A program made the translations under genes and the position numbers. Source: Actinosynnema pretiosum (lineage in GTDB: Bacteria > Actinomycetota > Actinomycetes > Mycobacteriales > Pseudonocardiaceae). Taken from it: DNA of 64,000 bases. Where the stretch lies: positions 186,001-250,000 of the forward strand of contig NZ_JAMTCF010000009.1 of the NCBI RefSeq assembly GCF_024171695.1, written 5' to 3'. Below the pieces are notes generated by a model, which saw only the letters and a list, made by a program, of their open reading frames with translations, had not been told where the DNA came from and ran no database searches. Below, piece by piece: positions 8,957 to 18,552 of the stretch; the stretch's first letter is position 1, and each line of letters opens with the position of its first letter.

Positions 8957-9574
8957 GTGCCAGCCCCAAGGGTTCGGATGACGGGCAAGGAGCGGCGCGA
9001 GCAGCTGCTCGACGTGGCGCGCGCACTGTTCGCGGAGAAGGGGTACGAGGTCACCTCCGTCGAGGAGATCGCGCACCGGGCCGGGGTGAGCAAACCGGTG
9101 GTGTACGAGCACTTCGGGGGGAAGGAGGGGATCTACGCGGTCGTGGTCGACCGGGAGATGCAGTCGTTGATGGATCACGTGGTCAACGCGCTGTCCGGGG
9201 GGCATCCCAGGGAGTTGTTGGAGCAGGCGGCTTGTGCGCTGCTTGATTATATTCAGGGGTCGACGGACGGGTTTCGGATTTTGGTCCGGGATTCTCCGGT
9301 TGCTTCCACGACGGGCACGTTCTCGTCGTTGTTGAACGACATCGCTTCGCAGGTCGAGCACATACTGGGGTTGCACTTCTCGCGGCAGGGGTACGACCGG
9401 AAGTTGGCCGCGCTGTACTCGCAGGCGCTGGTGGGGATGGTCGCGTTGACCGGGCAGTGGTGGTTGGAGGTGCGGAAGCCGAAGAAGGATGAGGTTGCCG
9501 CGCATCTGGTCAACCTGGCTTGGAACGGGTTGTCGAGCTTGGAGCACAAGCCGAAGTTGCGCATCCGGCCCTGA
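8957..9574 (+). CDS. TetR-family transcriptional regulator
   Basis: About 206 residues. The N-terminal helix-turn-helix is clear: REQLLDVARALFAEKGYEVT, then SVEEIAHRAGVSKPVVYEHF. The C-terminal part is the ligand/dimer domain. The start is GTG 8957 with an AAGGAACAGGG stretch upstream; an ATG at 8978 is the alternative. It corresponds in position to the TetR gene between glmU and mfd in mycobacteria. It may bind the palindrome at 7767. From about 9150 onward its codons change to TTG, GGG, CGG and T-ending forms, unlike the first third. Confidence 0.9.
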   Translation: MPAPRVRMTGKERREQLLDVARALFAEKGYEVTSVEEIAHRAGVSKPVVYEHFGGKEGIYAVVVDREMQSLMDHVVNALSGGHPRELLEQAACALLDYIQGSTDGFRILVRDSPVASTTGTFSSLLNDIASQVEHILGLHFSRQGYDRKLAALYSQALVGMVALTGQWWLEVRKPKKDEVAAHLVNLAWNGLSSLEHKPKLRIRP

Positions 9575-9624
9575 GGTGGGGTGGGGGGCGGAAAAGTTGT
9601 TGCGGATCGGTTGATACTGGGGGC

Positions 9625-10155
9625 GTGGAGCAGCGCAGGCAGATCCGGGCCGATTACGACGATCGCACGGTTGTGGTGTACCAGGCGTATTCGGATGAGA
9701 TCGCGGAGCCTGCGCTCGCTGCGGGGACGTTCGTGCCGCCGTTCAAGCCTGGGCGGATGACCTGGGTGAAGCCCTCGTTCCTGTGGATGGCTTACCGGTG
9801 CGGGTGGGCCCGGAAGCCGGGGCAGGAGCGGGTGTTGGCGGTTCGGGTGTTGCGCGAGGCTTTCGACGAGGCTGTGCGGAGTGCGGTGCCCAGTCGGGAA
9901 GTGGTTCGGGGGAAGCCGGAGATCCGGGTGCAGTGGGACCCGGAGCGGGGGCTTCGGCATGAGGCTTTGGAGCAGCGGTCGTTGCAGCTCGGGCTTGGTG
10001 GGGACGCTTCTCGGCGGTACGTGGAGGAGTGGATCACCGGGTTGGTGGACGTCACCGGGGTGATGCGGCGGGTTGGGGCTGCGGTTGCCGCCGGGGAGTT
10101 GGAGCTGGCTCGGGAGTTGTTGCCGGTGGAGCGGGTTTATCCGTTGGAGGTTTGA
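9625..10155 (+). CDS. DUF4291 domain protein
   Basis: 176 residues that match the DUF4291 family along their whole length: RQIRADYDDRTVVVYQAYSD at the start, then FVPPFKPGRMTWVKPSFLWM and YRCGWARKPGQERVLAV. The function is unknown; the family is widespread as a single-domain cytoplasmic protein. The GTG start fits the family N-terminus (VEQRRQIRADY). Codon use is unusual for the window (many TTG, CGG, GGG, GTT). Repeat copy 1 begins about 25 bases after the stop. Confidence 0.85.
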   Translation: MEQRRQIRADYDDRTVVVYQAYSDEIAEPALAAGTFVPPFKPGRMTWVKPSFLWMAYRCGWARKPGQERVLAVRVLREAFDEAVRSAVPSREVVRGKPEIRVQWDPERGLRHEALEQRSLQLGLGGDASRRYVEEWITGLVDVTGVMRRVGAAVAAGELELARELLPVERVYPLEV

Positions 10156-10180
10156 GCGGGGAGGTGCCGTTTCTGGCGGC

Positions 10181-10475
10181 GCCTCGCCGGCGGGGCAGAC
10201 CTCCAAAAAAGAGGGGACACGGGCTCTGCCGGCCGGTGGCGGTTGGTCTTGTGGTTGCGTTTACCCCTGCGGTGGGCGGGGTCCCTCTTCTCCGTTTGGC
10301 CTCCTTTCAGGCAAGCACACTCGTCAAGACGCCGGATGACTCGGGCGGTCTGCCGTGGCGGTGCGGCGGCATCTTGACGAGCGTGCTCGGGCTTCGCCAG
10401 GCCAAACGGAGAAGAGGGACGCGGGAGTGGGGCTGCTTGGGCTCGCTTCGCTCGCCCCGCAGCCCGCGAGTGCGG
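10181..10475 (+). repeat. Structured dispersed repeat, copy 1
   Basis: A 295-base element nearly identical to sequences at 27704 and 53931. Order of parts: a GC-rich GCCTCGCCGGCGGGGC block, an A5-6 tract in CTCCAAAAAAGAGGGG, then a nested hairpin whose outer arms (10281-10302 and 10399-10420) pair perfectly over 22 bp. Its inner arms (10312-10334 and 10367-10389) pair over 23 positions with three G-U-type differences. Last comes a terminator-like hairpin GGGCTGC...GCAGCCC (10430-10465). No gene fits inside. It starts ~25 bases after the DUF4291 stop; the rest of the gap to 10603 shows nothing recognisable. Confidence 0.9.
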
Positions 10476-10603
10476 GGACGTTGGCGAGTGGGTGCGGCTG
10501 GCTGGTGCGTGCGGCTGCGGTGTGGTGGCCTTGGTGGGGGTGGACTGCCCCCTGACTTCTTGCTTGCACGTTGGGCTCACGTCGTGGTGGGCATCCTCGG
10601 GGT

Positions 10604-11707
10604 ATGGGTCGAATCGCCGGATTTGCCGCTGTCCTCCTGTTGACCGGGTGCAGTGCTGCGCCTGCCAACGGTGACGGGTCCCCTTCGGGGAGTGCCGCGC
10701 CTACCGAGGGAGCTGCCGCTGGGCTCTCCGTTGAGACTGTCGCCTCCGGGTTGACGCACGCCTGGGGGATCGACTGGTTGCCCGATGGGCGGATGTTGGT
10801 CACTCAGCGGCCGGGCACGGTCAGTTTGGTGGCTGATGGGCAGGTCAAGGACCTCCAGGTGGACACCGGGGCGGTTGCCAGGGGGGAGGGTGGGTTGCTC
10901 GGGATCGCGGTTCATCCGGGGAGCAGTCGGTTCACCACGTGTCAGAACACCGCCTCGGACATCCGGTTGACCACCTGGGAGTTGGGGGAGGGGGACGTGG
11001 TCGGCAAGGTCGGGGATCTGCTGACCGGGTTGCCCGCCAATCCCAGTGGGCGGCACTCCGGGTGTCGGTTGGCGGTGGACGGGGACGGGAAGTTGCGGGT
11101 GGGGACCGGGGACGCTGCTCGGGCCGACACCTCTCAGGACCGGGAGGGGCTCGGGGGGAAGACGCTCGTCGTCGACCTCTCCAGTGGGGAGCACCGGGTT
11201 GAGAGCTACGGGCACCGGAACGTGCAGGGGATCGCGGTTCGGGAGGACGGGCTGGTGGTCAGCGCTGAGCACGGGCCGTCGGTGGACGACGAGTTGAACG
11301 TGATCAGGAGTGGTGGGAACTACGGGTGGGACCCCAGTCGGGGTGGGACGCAGGGTGGGTACGACGAGAGCGTGCCCATGACGGACCTGGAGCGGTTCCC
11401 GGACGCGGTGCCCGCGATCTGGTCCAGCGGGAGTCCCACGGAGGCCATTTCCGACGCGGCTTTCCTGCAGGGGGAGCAGTGGGGTGGGTTGGACGGGGTT
11501 CTGGCCGTCACCGCGTTGAAGGGGTCGAAGTTGTTCCTGTTCCAGATCACGCCCGAGGGTGGGGTGCACTCGGTGTCGGTGCCGCCTGAGCTGGACGGGA
11601 CCAAGGGGCGGCTGCGGGCTGCCAAGCAGGGGCCGGACGGGGCGCTGTACGTGACCACGTCCAACGGGGACGGGGACGAGGTGCTCCGGGTGACCGTCGC
11701 TGGGTGA
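10604..11707 (+). CDS. PQQ-dependent sugar dehydrogenase-like lipoprotein
   Basis: 367 residues with a lipoprotein signal (MGRIAGFAAVLLLTGC, lipid on Cys16), then a six-bladed beta-propeller of the soluble glucose/sorbosone dehydrogenase family. Landmarks are the start of the propeller HAWGIDWLPDGRMLVTQRPG, LLGIAVHP, GRHSGCRLAVDGDGKLRVGT with the family histidine, SYGHRNVQGIAV, and SVDDELNVIRSGGNYGW. The fold and probable PQQ/Ca use are known for the family; the substrate is not. ATG 10604 is chosen for the signal peptide. Codons are T/G-ending like those of DUF4291. Confidence 0.9.
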   Translation: MGRIAGFAAVLLLTGCSAAPANGDGSPSGSAAPTEGAAAGLSVETVASGLTHAWGIDWLPDGRMLVTQRPGTVSLVADGQVKDLQVDTGAVARGEGGLLGIAVHPGSSRFTTCQNTASDIRLTTWELGEGDVVGKVGDLLTGLPANPSGRHSGCRLAVDGDGKLRVGTGDAARADTSQDREGLGGKTLVVDLSSGEHRVESYGHRNVQGIAVREDGLVVSAEHGPSVDDELNVIRSGGNYGWDPSRGGTQGGYDESVPMTDLERFPDAVPAIWSSGSPTEAISDAAFLQGEQWGGLDGVLAVTALKGSKLFLFQITPEGGVHSVSVPPELDGTKGRLRAAKQGPDGALYVTTSNGDGDEVLRVTVAG

Positions 11708-11711
11708 GGTC

Positions 11712-12581
11712 TCAGGTTGGGGTTGGGGCGTCTTCCTGGAGGCGGGACAGGGCGGTCAGGGTGCGGTGGATGTCCCTGAGGTCGGACTGGGCGCCTTTTT
11801 TGCCGGTTCGGTCGGTCGGTCTGGCGAAGGTGGGGCAGGCGGCTCGCATCAGGCGCATGGTGTCCCTGGTGACCCGCGCGCCGGACTCGGTGTAGCCGTC
11901 CAGGACCCTGCCGTGCTCCACGGCGCTCATCCACGGGCGTCTCGGGGGTGCGGCGTCGGGGTGGTCCAGGAGGAGGTCCAGGCGGTTCAGGTCGTAGTCG
12001 GGGTGGGGGCGGCGGGCCTGGTGGAAGCGGCGCTCCTCGTAGCGGGCGCGGCGTTCGGCCACTGCGGCTAGAAGGGCCTCGACCTGTTTTGTGGTGGTCA
12101 CGCCCCACTCGCGCGCGTGTGCCCAGAGGGCCGCTGAGCGCTCGTCGTGGGCCCGGTTCTCGCTGTCCACCAGGAGGCGGAGCACGTCCAGGGCCGGGGC
12201 GGTGCTGCGGGGGACGTGGTGCACCGCGCGCACTCGGGGGCGCAGGGCGCGGTACTCGGGGAACGGGGCCAGGTCGGCCGGGGCGCCGACGTGCAGGACG
12301 TGGGTCGCGCAGGGGGCCAGGGCCGCCGCCAGTTCGGTGAAGCGGGCGCGGGCGGCGTTCGTCCTGCGGTTCGAGGCGGCCGAGGCCGAGGTGGGGAGGA
12401 CCAGGACCGCGCCCCGGAATCTCGGGAGCGTGGCCGGGGCGACCTCCTGGATCGTGGTGAGCCAGGTCGTGGCGCCGCTGGCGCGCAGCTGGTCGGCCGC
12501 CCGCTGGGCCAGGCGGTAGGACAGGTCGCCGTAGCCGTAGACGACCAGCCACGGGGTTGGGAAAGCGCCGGGACCGGCCAT
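11712..12581 (-). CDS. Protein of unknown function
   Basis: 289 residues. I do not recognise the family. The N-terminal half looks like a Rossmann or flavodoxin-like alpha/beta fold (WLVVYGYGDLSYRLAQRA, then AVLVLPTSASA and HVLHVGAP). The C-terminal half is Arg-rich and helical (AERRARYEERRFHQARRPHP). No signal peptide or membrane segment. It converges on the dehydrogenase gene with four bases between stops. An ATG at 12581 gives the natural N-terminus; a start 12 codons earlier is possible. Confidence 0.7.
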   Translation of the reverse strand: MAGPGAFPTPWLVVYGYGDLSYRLAQRAADQLRASGATTWLTTIQEVAPATLPRFRGAVLVLPTSASAASNRRTNAARARFTELAAALAPCATHVLHVGAPADLAPFPEYRALRPRVRAVHHVPRSTAPALDVLRLLVDSENRAHDERSAALWAHAREWGVTTTKQVEALLAAVAERRARYEERRFHQARRPHPDYDLNRLDLLLDHPDAAPPRRPWMSAVEHGRVLDGYTESGARVTRDTMRLMRAACPTFARPTDRTGKKGAQSDLRDIHRTLTALSRLQEDAPTPT

Positions 12582-12853
12582 TCGGGGATTGTGGGGGGCC
12601 GGGGCGAGTGGCGTCAACGAGGGAATCGGCAGGTCACGGGTAGCGCTGGGGAAGATTCACCGGAGCGGCGGAAGATTCGGGAATAATTCCAGAGGGGGTG
12701 GGGGAATGGGTGCGGGCGACCCGCCCGGCTCTTTCGGGGACCGGCGCGCCGTCGGGGCGCGGTCGTACCCTGGAGCGGAGCCCCCGACCCCGGCGCCTCG
12801 TCCGGGGGAGGGGTCTGTCCGCGTTTTCCACCAGTCACGGGAGCCGCACTCCG

Positions 12854-15800
12854 ATGTCCCAGCCCGGCCCGCTGTCCGGCCTGCTGACCGCCGTCCTGCC
12901 CGACAAGGCCCTGCGCGCGCTGGCCGAGGCCGCGGGCTCACCCGAGCTGGAGCTGGAAGGACCGCCCGCCGCCCGGCCGCTGGTGGCCGCCGCGCTCTCG
13001 CGCACCTCGCCGGTGCTCGCCGTGACCGCCACCGGGCGGGAGGCCGAAGAGCTGGCCTCGGTACTGCGGGACATGGTCGGGCCCGAGGCGGTGGCGATCT
13101 TCCCGTCCTGGGAGACGCTGCCGCACGAGCGGCTCTCGCCCAGGGCGGACACGGTGGGCGCGCGGTTGCAGGTGCTGCGCAGGCTGGCCCACCCCGGCGA
13201 CCGGCCGCTGCGCGCGGTGGTGGCGACGGTCCGCAGCCTCATCCAGCCCATGGCGCCGGGCCTGGGCGACCTGGAGCCGGTCGACCTGGCCACCGGGTCC
13301 GAGCACGACTTCGACGCCCTGCTGCACCGGCTGGCCGAGCTGGCCTACACGCGGGTCGACATGGTGGAGAAGCGCGGCGAGTTCGCCGTGCGCGGCGGCA
13401 TCCTCGACGTCTTCCCGCCCACCGCCGAGCACCCGCTGCGGGTCGAGTTCTGGGGTGACGAGGTCACCGAGATCCGGCCGTTCTCGGTGGCCGACCAGCG
13501 GTCGCTGCCCAAGCAGGTGGACGCGTTCACCGCGCCGCCGTGCCGCGAGCTGCTGCTCACCGGGCGGGTGCGGGAGCGGGCGCGGGAGCTGGCCGCCGAG
13601 CACGAGGCCGACGCCCAGCTCGCCGAGATGCTCACCAAGCTCGCCGAGGGCATCCCGTCCGAGGGCATGGAGGCGCTGATCCCGGCGCTGTGCGAGGGCG
13701 AGCTGCAACTGCTCACCGACGTGGTCCCGGACGGCACGCACGTGCTGGTCAACGACCCGGAGAAGATCAGGGCCAGGGCGCGCGACCTGGTCCGCACCGG
13801 GCAGGAGTTCCTGGAGGCCTCCTGGATGGCCGCCGCCGGTGGCGGCAAGGCGCCGATCGACCTCGGGGCCTCGGCCTACCGCTCGCTGGACGAGGTCGCC
13901 GACGCCGCGCGGGCCGCCGACAAGCCGTGGTGGACGCTCAGCCAGCTCACCACCGAGGGCTCGGACGTGCTGCGGCTGGAGTTCAAGCACGTCCAGGCCT
14001 ACCAGGGCGACGTGGACCGGGCGTTCGCCGACCTGCGCGCCCACACCGCGTCCGGCGGCACGGCCGTGCTGGTCGTGCCCGGCGCGGGCACCGCCCAGCG
14101 GGCCACCGAGCAGCTGCGCGAGGCCCAGGTCGGCGCGGTGTGCGTGGACTCGCTGGACGAGCCGCCGAAGACCGGCGCGGTCACCGTGGTGCGGGGCGCG
14201 CTGGAGGACGGGTTCGCGCTGCCCGAGCTGTCCCTGGTGGTGCTCACCGAGACGGACCTGACCGGCGGGCGCGGCGGGACGTCCACGAAGGACATGCGGC
14301 GGATGCCGTCCCGGCGGCGCAACGCCGTCGACCCGCTCGCCCTCAAGACCGGCGACTACGTCGTGCACGAGCAGCACGGCATCGGCCGGTACGTGGAGAT
14401 GGTGCAGCGCACCGTCGCGGGCGCCACCCGCGAGTACCTGGTGCTGGAGTACGCCTCCAGCAAGCGCGGCCAGCCCGGCGACCGGCTGTTCGTGCCCACC
14501 GACCAGCTCGACGAGGTCTCCCGCTACGTCGGCGGCGAGCTGCCCACGCTGAACAAGCTGGGCGGCTCGGACTGGAAGAACACCAAGGCCAAGGCCAAGA
14601 AGGCGGTCAAGCAGATCGCCGCCGAGCTGGTGCAGCTCTACGCCGCCCGCCAGTCCGCGCCCGGCCACGCGTTCGCGCCCGACACCCCGTGGCAGCGCGA
14701 GCTGGAGGACGCGTTCCCGTTCACCGAGACCGTCGACCAGATGGCCGCCATCGACGAGGTCAAGGGCGACATGGAGCGCGGCGTCCCGATGGACCGGGTC
14801 ATCTGCGGCGACGTGGGCTACGGCAAGACCGAGATCGCGGTGCGCGCGGCGTTCAAGGCGGTGCAGGACGGCAAGCAGGTGGTGGTGCTGGTGCCCACGA
14901 CCCTGCTGGCGCAGCAGCACCTGAACACGTTCACCGAGCGGATGCGCGCGTTCCCGGTCGTGGTGCGGGGGCTGTCCCGGTTCACCGACCCGACCGAGGC
15001 CGAGCAGACCACGGCGGGGCTCGCCGACGGCGACGTCGACGTGGTGATCGGCACGCACCGGCTGCTGCAGAAGAGCCTGCGGTACAAGGACCTCGGCCTG
15101 GTGATCGTGGACGAGGAGCAGCGCTTCGGCGTCGAGCACAAGGAGCACATCAAGGCGCTGCGCACGCACGTGGACGTGCTGACGATGTCCGCGACGCCGA
15201 TCCCGCGCACCCTGGAGATGTCGCTGGCGGGCATCCGCGAGATGTCCACGATCCTCACCCCGCCCGAGGAGCGGCACCCGATCCTGACCTACGTCGGCGG
15301 CTACGCAGACAAGCAGGTCGGCGCGGCCATCCGGCGCGAGCTGCTGCGCGACGGCCAGGTGTTCTACGTGCACAACCGGGTCTCCTCGATCGAGAAGGCC
15401 GCCCGGCGCATCCGCGAGCTGGCGCCCGAGGCGCGCGTGGTCACCGCGCACGGCCAGATGAACGAGGACAAGCTGGAGAAGATCATCCAGGGGTTCTGGG
15501 AGCGCGAGTACGACGTCCTGGTGTCCACCACGATCGTCGAGACCGGCCTGGACATCTCCAACGCCAACACGCTCATCGTGGAGCGCGGCGACCTGCTCGG
15601 CCTGTCCCAGCTGCACCAGCTGCGCGGGCGCGTCGGCCGGGGCCGCGAGCGCGGGTACGCGTACTTCCTCTACCCGCCGGAGTCCCCGCTCAGCGAGACC
15701 GCGCACGACCGGCTCGCCACCATCGCGCAGAACACCGAGCTGGGCGCGGGCATGGCGGTGGCCATGAAGGACCTGGAGATCCGGGGCGCGGGCAACATCC

Positions 15801-16417
15801 TCGGCGCCGAGCAGTCCGGGCACATCGCGGGCGTCGGCTTCGACCTGTACGTGCGGCTGGTCGGCGAGGCGGTCGAGGCGTTCCGCCGCTCCGCGGGGGC
15901 CGACGGCGAGGTGGAGGCCGAGTTGGCCGAGGTCCGGGTGGAGCTGCCGGTGGACGCGCACATCCCGCACGACTACGTGCCGGGCGAGCGGCTGCGCCTG
16001 GAGGCCTACCGGAAGATCGCGGCGGCCGTCGACGAGGCGGGGCTGACGGCGGTGCGGGACGAGCTCAAGGACCGCTACGGCGCGCCGCCGCTGCCGGTGG
16101 AGCGGCTGCTGGACGTGGCCAGGCTGCGGCACACCTGCCGCGCGCACGGCGTCACCGAGGTCGCCCTGCAGGGCAGCTCGATCCGGTTCGCGCCGCTGGA
16201 GCTGAAGGACTCGCAGACCGTGCGGCTGCGCAGGCTGCACCCCAAGGCGGTCTACAAGCAGGCGGTCGGGACGGTGACCACGCCTCGGCCCACCGAAGGC
16301 GCGGCGGGCGGCCGGATGGGCGCGCCCCCGCTGCGCGACCAGGAGTTGCTCGCCTGGTGCGCCCGCTTCCTCGAATCGCTCGCGGGAGCGCCCGTGAGCG
16401 GTGTCACGAGTTCGTGA
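12854..16417 (+). CDS. mfd: Transcription-repair coupling factor
   Basis: 1187 residues. Superfamily 2 DNA translocase that removes RNA polymerase stalled at lesions and recruits UvrA. UvrB-like N-terminus ([20 protein letters not shown]), RNA-polymerase-interaction domain at ~498 ([18 protein letters not shown]), Walker [12 protein letters not shown] at ~652, DEEQ box [13 protein letters not shown] at ~752, [13 protein letters not shown], the TRG/motif VI region [19 protein letters not shown], and a C-terminal regulatory domain. The length is normal. First gene of a mfd / SurA-like / mazG run, as in actinobacteria. Confidence 0.98.
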   Translation: MSQPGPLSGLLTAVLPDKALRALAEAAGSPELELEGPPAARPLVAAALSRTSPVLAVTATGREAEELASVLRDMVGPEAVAIFPSWETLPHERLSPRADTVGARLQVLRRLAHPGDRPLRAVVATVRSLIQPMAPGLGDLEPVDLATGSEHDFDALLHRLAELAYTRVDMVEKRGEFAVRGGILDVFPPTAEHPLRVEFWGDEVTEIRPFSVADQRSLPKQVDAFTAPPCRELLLTGRVRERARELAAEHEADAQLAEMLTKLAEGIPSEGMEALIPALCEGELQLLTDVVPDGTHVLVNDPEKIRARARDLVRTGQEFLEASWMAAAGGGKAPIDLGASAYRSLDEVADAARAADKPWWTLSQLTTEGSDVLRLEFKHVQAYQGDVDRAFADLRAHTASGGTAVLVVPGAGTAQRATEQLREAQVGAVCVDSLDEPPKTGAVTVVRGALEDGFALPELSLVVLTETDLTGGRGGTSTKDMRRMPSRRRNAVDPLALKTGDYVVHEQHGIGRYVEMVQRTVAGATREYLVLEYASSKRGQPGDRLFVPTDQLDEVSRYVGGELPTLNKLGGSDWKNTKAKAKKAVKQIAAELVQLYAARQSAPGHAFAPDTPWQRELEDAFPFTETVDQMAAIDEVKGDMERGVPMDRVICGDVGYGKTEIAVRAAFKAVQDGKQVVVLVPTTLLAQQHLNTFTERMRAFPVVVRGLSRFTDPTEAEQTTAGLADGDVDVVIGTHRLLQKSLRYKDLGLVIVDEEQRFGVEHKEHIKALRTHVDVLTMSATPIPRTLEMSLAGIREMSTILTPPEERHPILTYVGGYADKQVGAAIRRELLRDGQVFYVHNRVSSIEKAARRIRELAPEARVVTAHGQMNEDKLEKIIQGFWEREYDVLVSTTIVETGLDISNANTLIVERGDLLGLSQLHQLRGRVGRGRERGYAYFLYPPESPLSETAHDRLATIAQNTELGAGMAVAMKDLEIRGAGNILGAEQSGHIAGVGFDLYVRLVGEAVEAFRRSAGADGEVEAELAEVRVELPVDAHIPHDYVPGERLRLEAYRKIAAAVDEAGLTAVRDELKDRYGAPPLPVERLLDVARLRHTCRAHGVTEVALQGSSIRFAPLELKDSQTVRLRRLHPKAVYKQAVGTVTTPRPTEGAAGGRMGAPPLRDQELLAWCARFLESLAGAPVSGVTSS

Positions 16418-16430
16418 GAGGGTACTGGGC

Positions 16431-17372
16431 GTGAGGACTGTGCAGAGGCGCTTCACCCTGACCGTCGCGGCCGTCGCACTGCTGGTGGCGGGCTGCGGCT
16501 CGGGCCCCGGCAAGATCGGGTCGGCGGCCATCGTCGGCGACTCGGTGGTGCCGCTGGCCGACGTCCAGCACCAGCTCGAACTGGTGCTCGCGAAGGAGCC
16601 CGACGTCAAGGTCGCCCTCCAGCGCGAGCGCAAGCTCGACCAGGTCGCCGACACCCTCGTGCAGATCAAGGTCTGGCACGAGCTGATCGCGAAGGCCGCC
16701 GCGAACGAGGGCGTGTCCGCCACCGAGGAGGAGGTGGCGGAGGCGGTCGAGAGCGCGGGCGGCGCGGAGGCGGCGTCCCAGGGCACCGTGTACACGAAGG
16801 AGACCTTCGCGGAGCGGGCCAGGGACCAGCTGCTGCTGGTGAAGCTGGCCAGCAAGTACGCGGACCGGATGGAGGTCACCTTCGACTACTTCTTCACCAC
16901 CAGCGGTGAGGACGCGAAGGCGAAGGCCAGGCAGGTCGCGGCCGACCCGTCGAAGATGGCGGGCTTCATCGCCGCCGCCCCGAGCGGTCCCGAGGGCCAG
17001 CAGCTCGCCGGGCGCGGGCAGAAGGTCAGCTCGGCCGAGTCGCCCGAGGCCGCGCAGGCCCCGCTGTTCGGCGCCGAGCCCGGCACCGTGCTGGCGTACC
17101 CGCCGAGCCAGAGCAGCTCGCAGTGGCTGGTGGCCTACGTGACCGACCGCGACACCGACGCCACGGCGAGCGGGCTGGACGCGGGGGGCGCGCAGCTCAC
17201 CCCGTCCGCGCTGGAGGGCATCGGGCTGCGGCTCATGCAGAGCCTGGCCGGGTCGCCGGACATCGAGCTGAACCCGCGCTACGGCGTGTGGGACGCGATC
17301 AACTACGGCCCGGTGCCGAGCGAGGGCGAGCTGAGCGGCCTGCAGCTGAAGGCGAGGCAGGTCCAGTCGTGA
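16431..17372 (+). CDS. SurA-like lipoprotein
   Basis: 313 residues with a lipoprotein signal ending VALLVAGCGSG. A SurA N-terminal-type helical domain follows (IVGDSVVPLADVQHQLELVL). The region around PEAAQAPLFGAEPGTVLAY resembles a degenerate parvulin domain. A role as an envelope chaperone is inferred from the fold. It starts 13 bases past the mfd stop and its stop overlaps the mazG start (GTGA). Confidence 0.8.
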   Translation: MRTVQRRFTLTVAAVALLVAGCGSGPGKIGSAAIVGDSVVPLADVQHQLELVLAKEPDVKVALQRERKLDQVADTLVQIKVWHELIAKAAANEGVSATEEEVAEAVESAGGAEAASQGTVYTKETFAERARDQLLLVKLASKYADRMEVTFDYFFTTSGEDAKAKARQVAADPSKMAGFIAAAPSGPEGQQLAGRGQKVSSAESPEAAQAPLFGAEPGTVLAYPPSQSSSQWLVAYVTDRDTDATASGLDAGGAQLTPSALEGIGLRLMQSLAGSPDIELNPRYGVWDAINYGPVPSEGELSGLQLKARQVQS

Positions 17373-18379
17373 CGTCGGACGTCCCACCCGCCACAGCGCC
17401 GACCGGGCCGGGCGCTGCGGTGCCGGGCGCCGTCGGGTCGAACGCGGCGCCGCCGGTCACCGTCATCGTGGTCAGCGCCCGCCTCGGCTGGGCGGTGCCC
17501 CTCGCGGAGCTGTCCGCGCTGCGGGCCGCGCCGGTGGTCTGCGCGAGCGCGGGCGTGCCCCTTCAGGAGGGGGTGCGCCCCGCGCCCGGCTCCGCGTCCG
17601 AGCTGGACGCGGGGTCGGTGCTGCTCACCTCCGACCCCGCCGAACCGCTGGCCGCCGAGCTGGTGGCGCGCGGCGCGCGGCTGGTGCGCGCGCCCGAGCC
17701 GCCGATCGTCGAGGCGGTCGCGGTGATGGACCGGCTGCGCTCGCCGGGCGGCTGCCCGTGGGACGCCGAGCAGGACCACGACTCGCTGCGCAAGTACCTC
17801 GTCGAGGAGACGTACGAGCTCCTGGAAGCCATCGAGGACGGCGACCGGGACGCGATGCGCGAGGAGCTGGGCGACGTCCTGCTCCAGGTGCTGTTCCACG
17901 CCCGCGTCGCCGCCGAGCACCCCGAGCGGCCGTTCGGGGTGGACGAGGTGGCCGCCGACCTGGTCGCCAAGCTCGTCGGCAGGCACCCGCACGTGTTCGC
18001 GGGCGGTGACCCGGCGGTGCGCGACGCCTCCACCCAGGAGCACCGCTGGGAGGAGCTCAAGCAGCAGGAGAAGAAGCGCGAGTCCAGCGTCGACGGGGTC
18101 GCCCTCGGGCAGCCCGCCGCGGCGCTGGCGGCGAAGCTCGTGCAGCGGGCCGCGCGCGCCGGGTGGCCCGCCGACCTCGTCCCGGACGGGGACGACACCG
18201 GCACGACGCTGTTCGGGGTGGCCGCGCTGGCGAAGCTGGCGGGGGAGGACCCGGAGGCCGAGCTGCGGGCGGTGGCGCGGGCGTTCGAGAAGAGCGTGCG
18301 GCAGACCGAGCTGGCGGCGCGCGCGGCTGGGCGGACGACGCTCACCGCTCAGGACTGGCGGGAGTTCTGGACGACCTGA
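17369..18379 (+). CDS. mazG: MazG nucleoside triphosphate pyrophosphohydrolase
   Basis: 336 residues. Hydrolyses (d)NTPs to monophosphates and pyrophosphate; house-cleaning and stress role. The MazG core starts at about residue 117 (MDRLRSPGGCPWDAEQDHDS) and holds the Mg-binding signature EETYELLEAIEDGDRDAMRE with ELGDVLLQVLFHA. The ~110-residue N-terminal extension (VTVIVVSARLGWAVPLAELS) is the tetrapyrrole-methylase-like remnant also seen in mycobacterial MazG. The GTG overlaps the preceding stop by four bases. Confidence 0.95.
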   Translation: MTSDVPPATAPTGPGAAVPGAVGSNAAPPVTVIVVSARLGWAVPLAELSALRAAPVVCASAGVPLQEGVRPAPGSASELDAGSVLLTSDPAEPLAAELVARGARLVRAPEPPIVEAVAVMDRLRSPGGCPWDAEQDHDSLRKYLVEETYELLEAIEDGDRDAMREELGDVLLQVLFHARVAAEHPERPFGVDEVAADLVAKLVGRHPHVFAGGDPAVRDASTQEHRWEELKQQEKKRESSVDGVALGQPAAALAAKLVQRAARAGWPADLVPDGDDTGTTLFGVAALAKLAGEDPEAELRAVARAFEKSVRQTELAARAAGRTTLTAQDWREFWTT

Positions 18380-18395
18380 TTTCCCGGTGCTTGAC

Positions 18396-18434
18396 GAGGG
18401 ATCGTTCAACAAGAGGATTGTTGAACGATCCCTC
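18396..18434 (+). terminator. Strong intrinsic terminator after mazG
   Basis: Perfect 17-bp stem (18396-18412 with 18418-18434, loop GAGGA) followed by CGGCTTTTGT. Ends the mfd-SurA-mazG transcript. Confidence 0.92.
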
Positions 18435-18552
18435 GGCTTTTGTGGGCCCTTCTCGGCGAAATCGCGGTTCCGCTCATCCCATCCCCTGACCACCTTCGCC
18501 CTCACGGGTGTCCGATCCGGTGTTGACGGGGGTGGCCGCTAACGTCGAGGGG

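Noticed and set aside
10181-10475. Arg/Pro-rich open frames within repeat copies
   Set aside because: They recur only because the repeat is conserved; frames differ and have no ribosome sites.
12938-16879. 1313-codon open frame on the minus strand
   Set aside because: Antisense to mfd; composition (His/Gln/Arg/Gly/Val-rich) is the usual shadow of GC-biased codons and no domain is visible.
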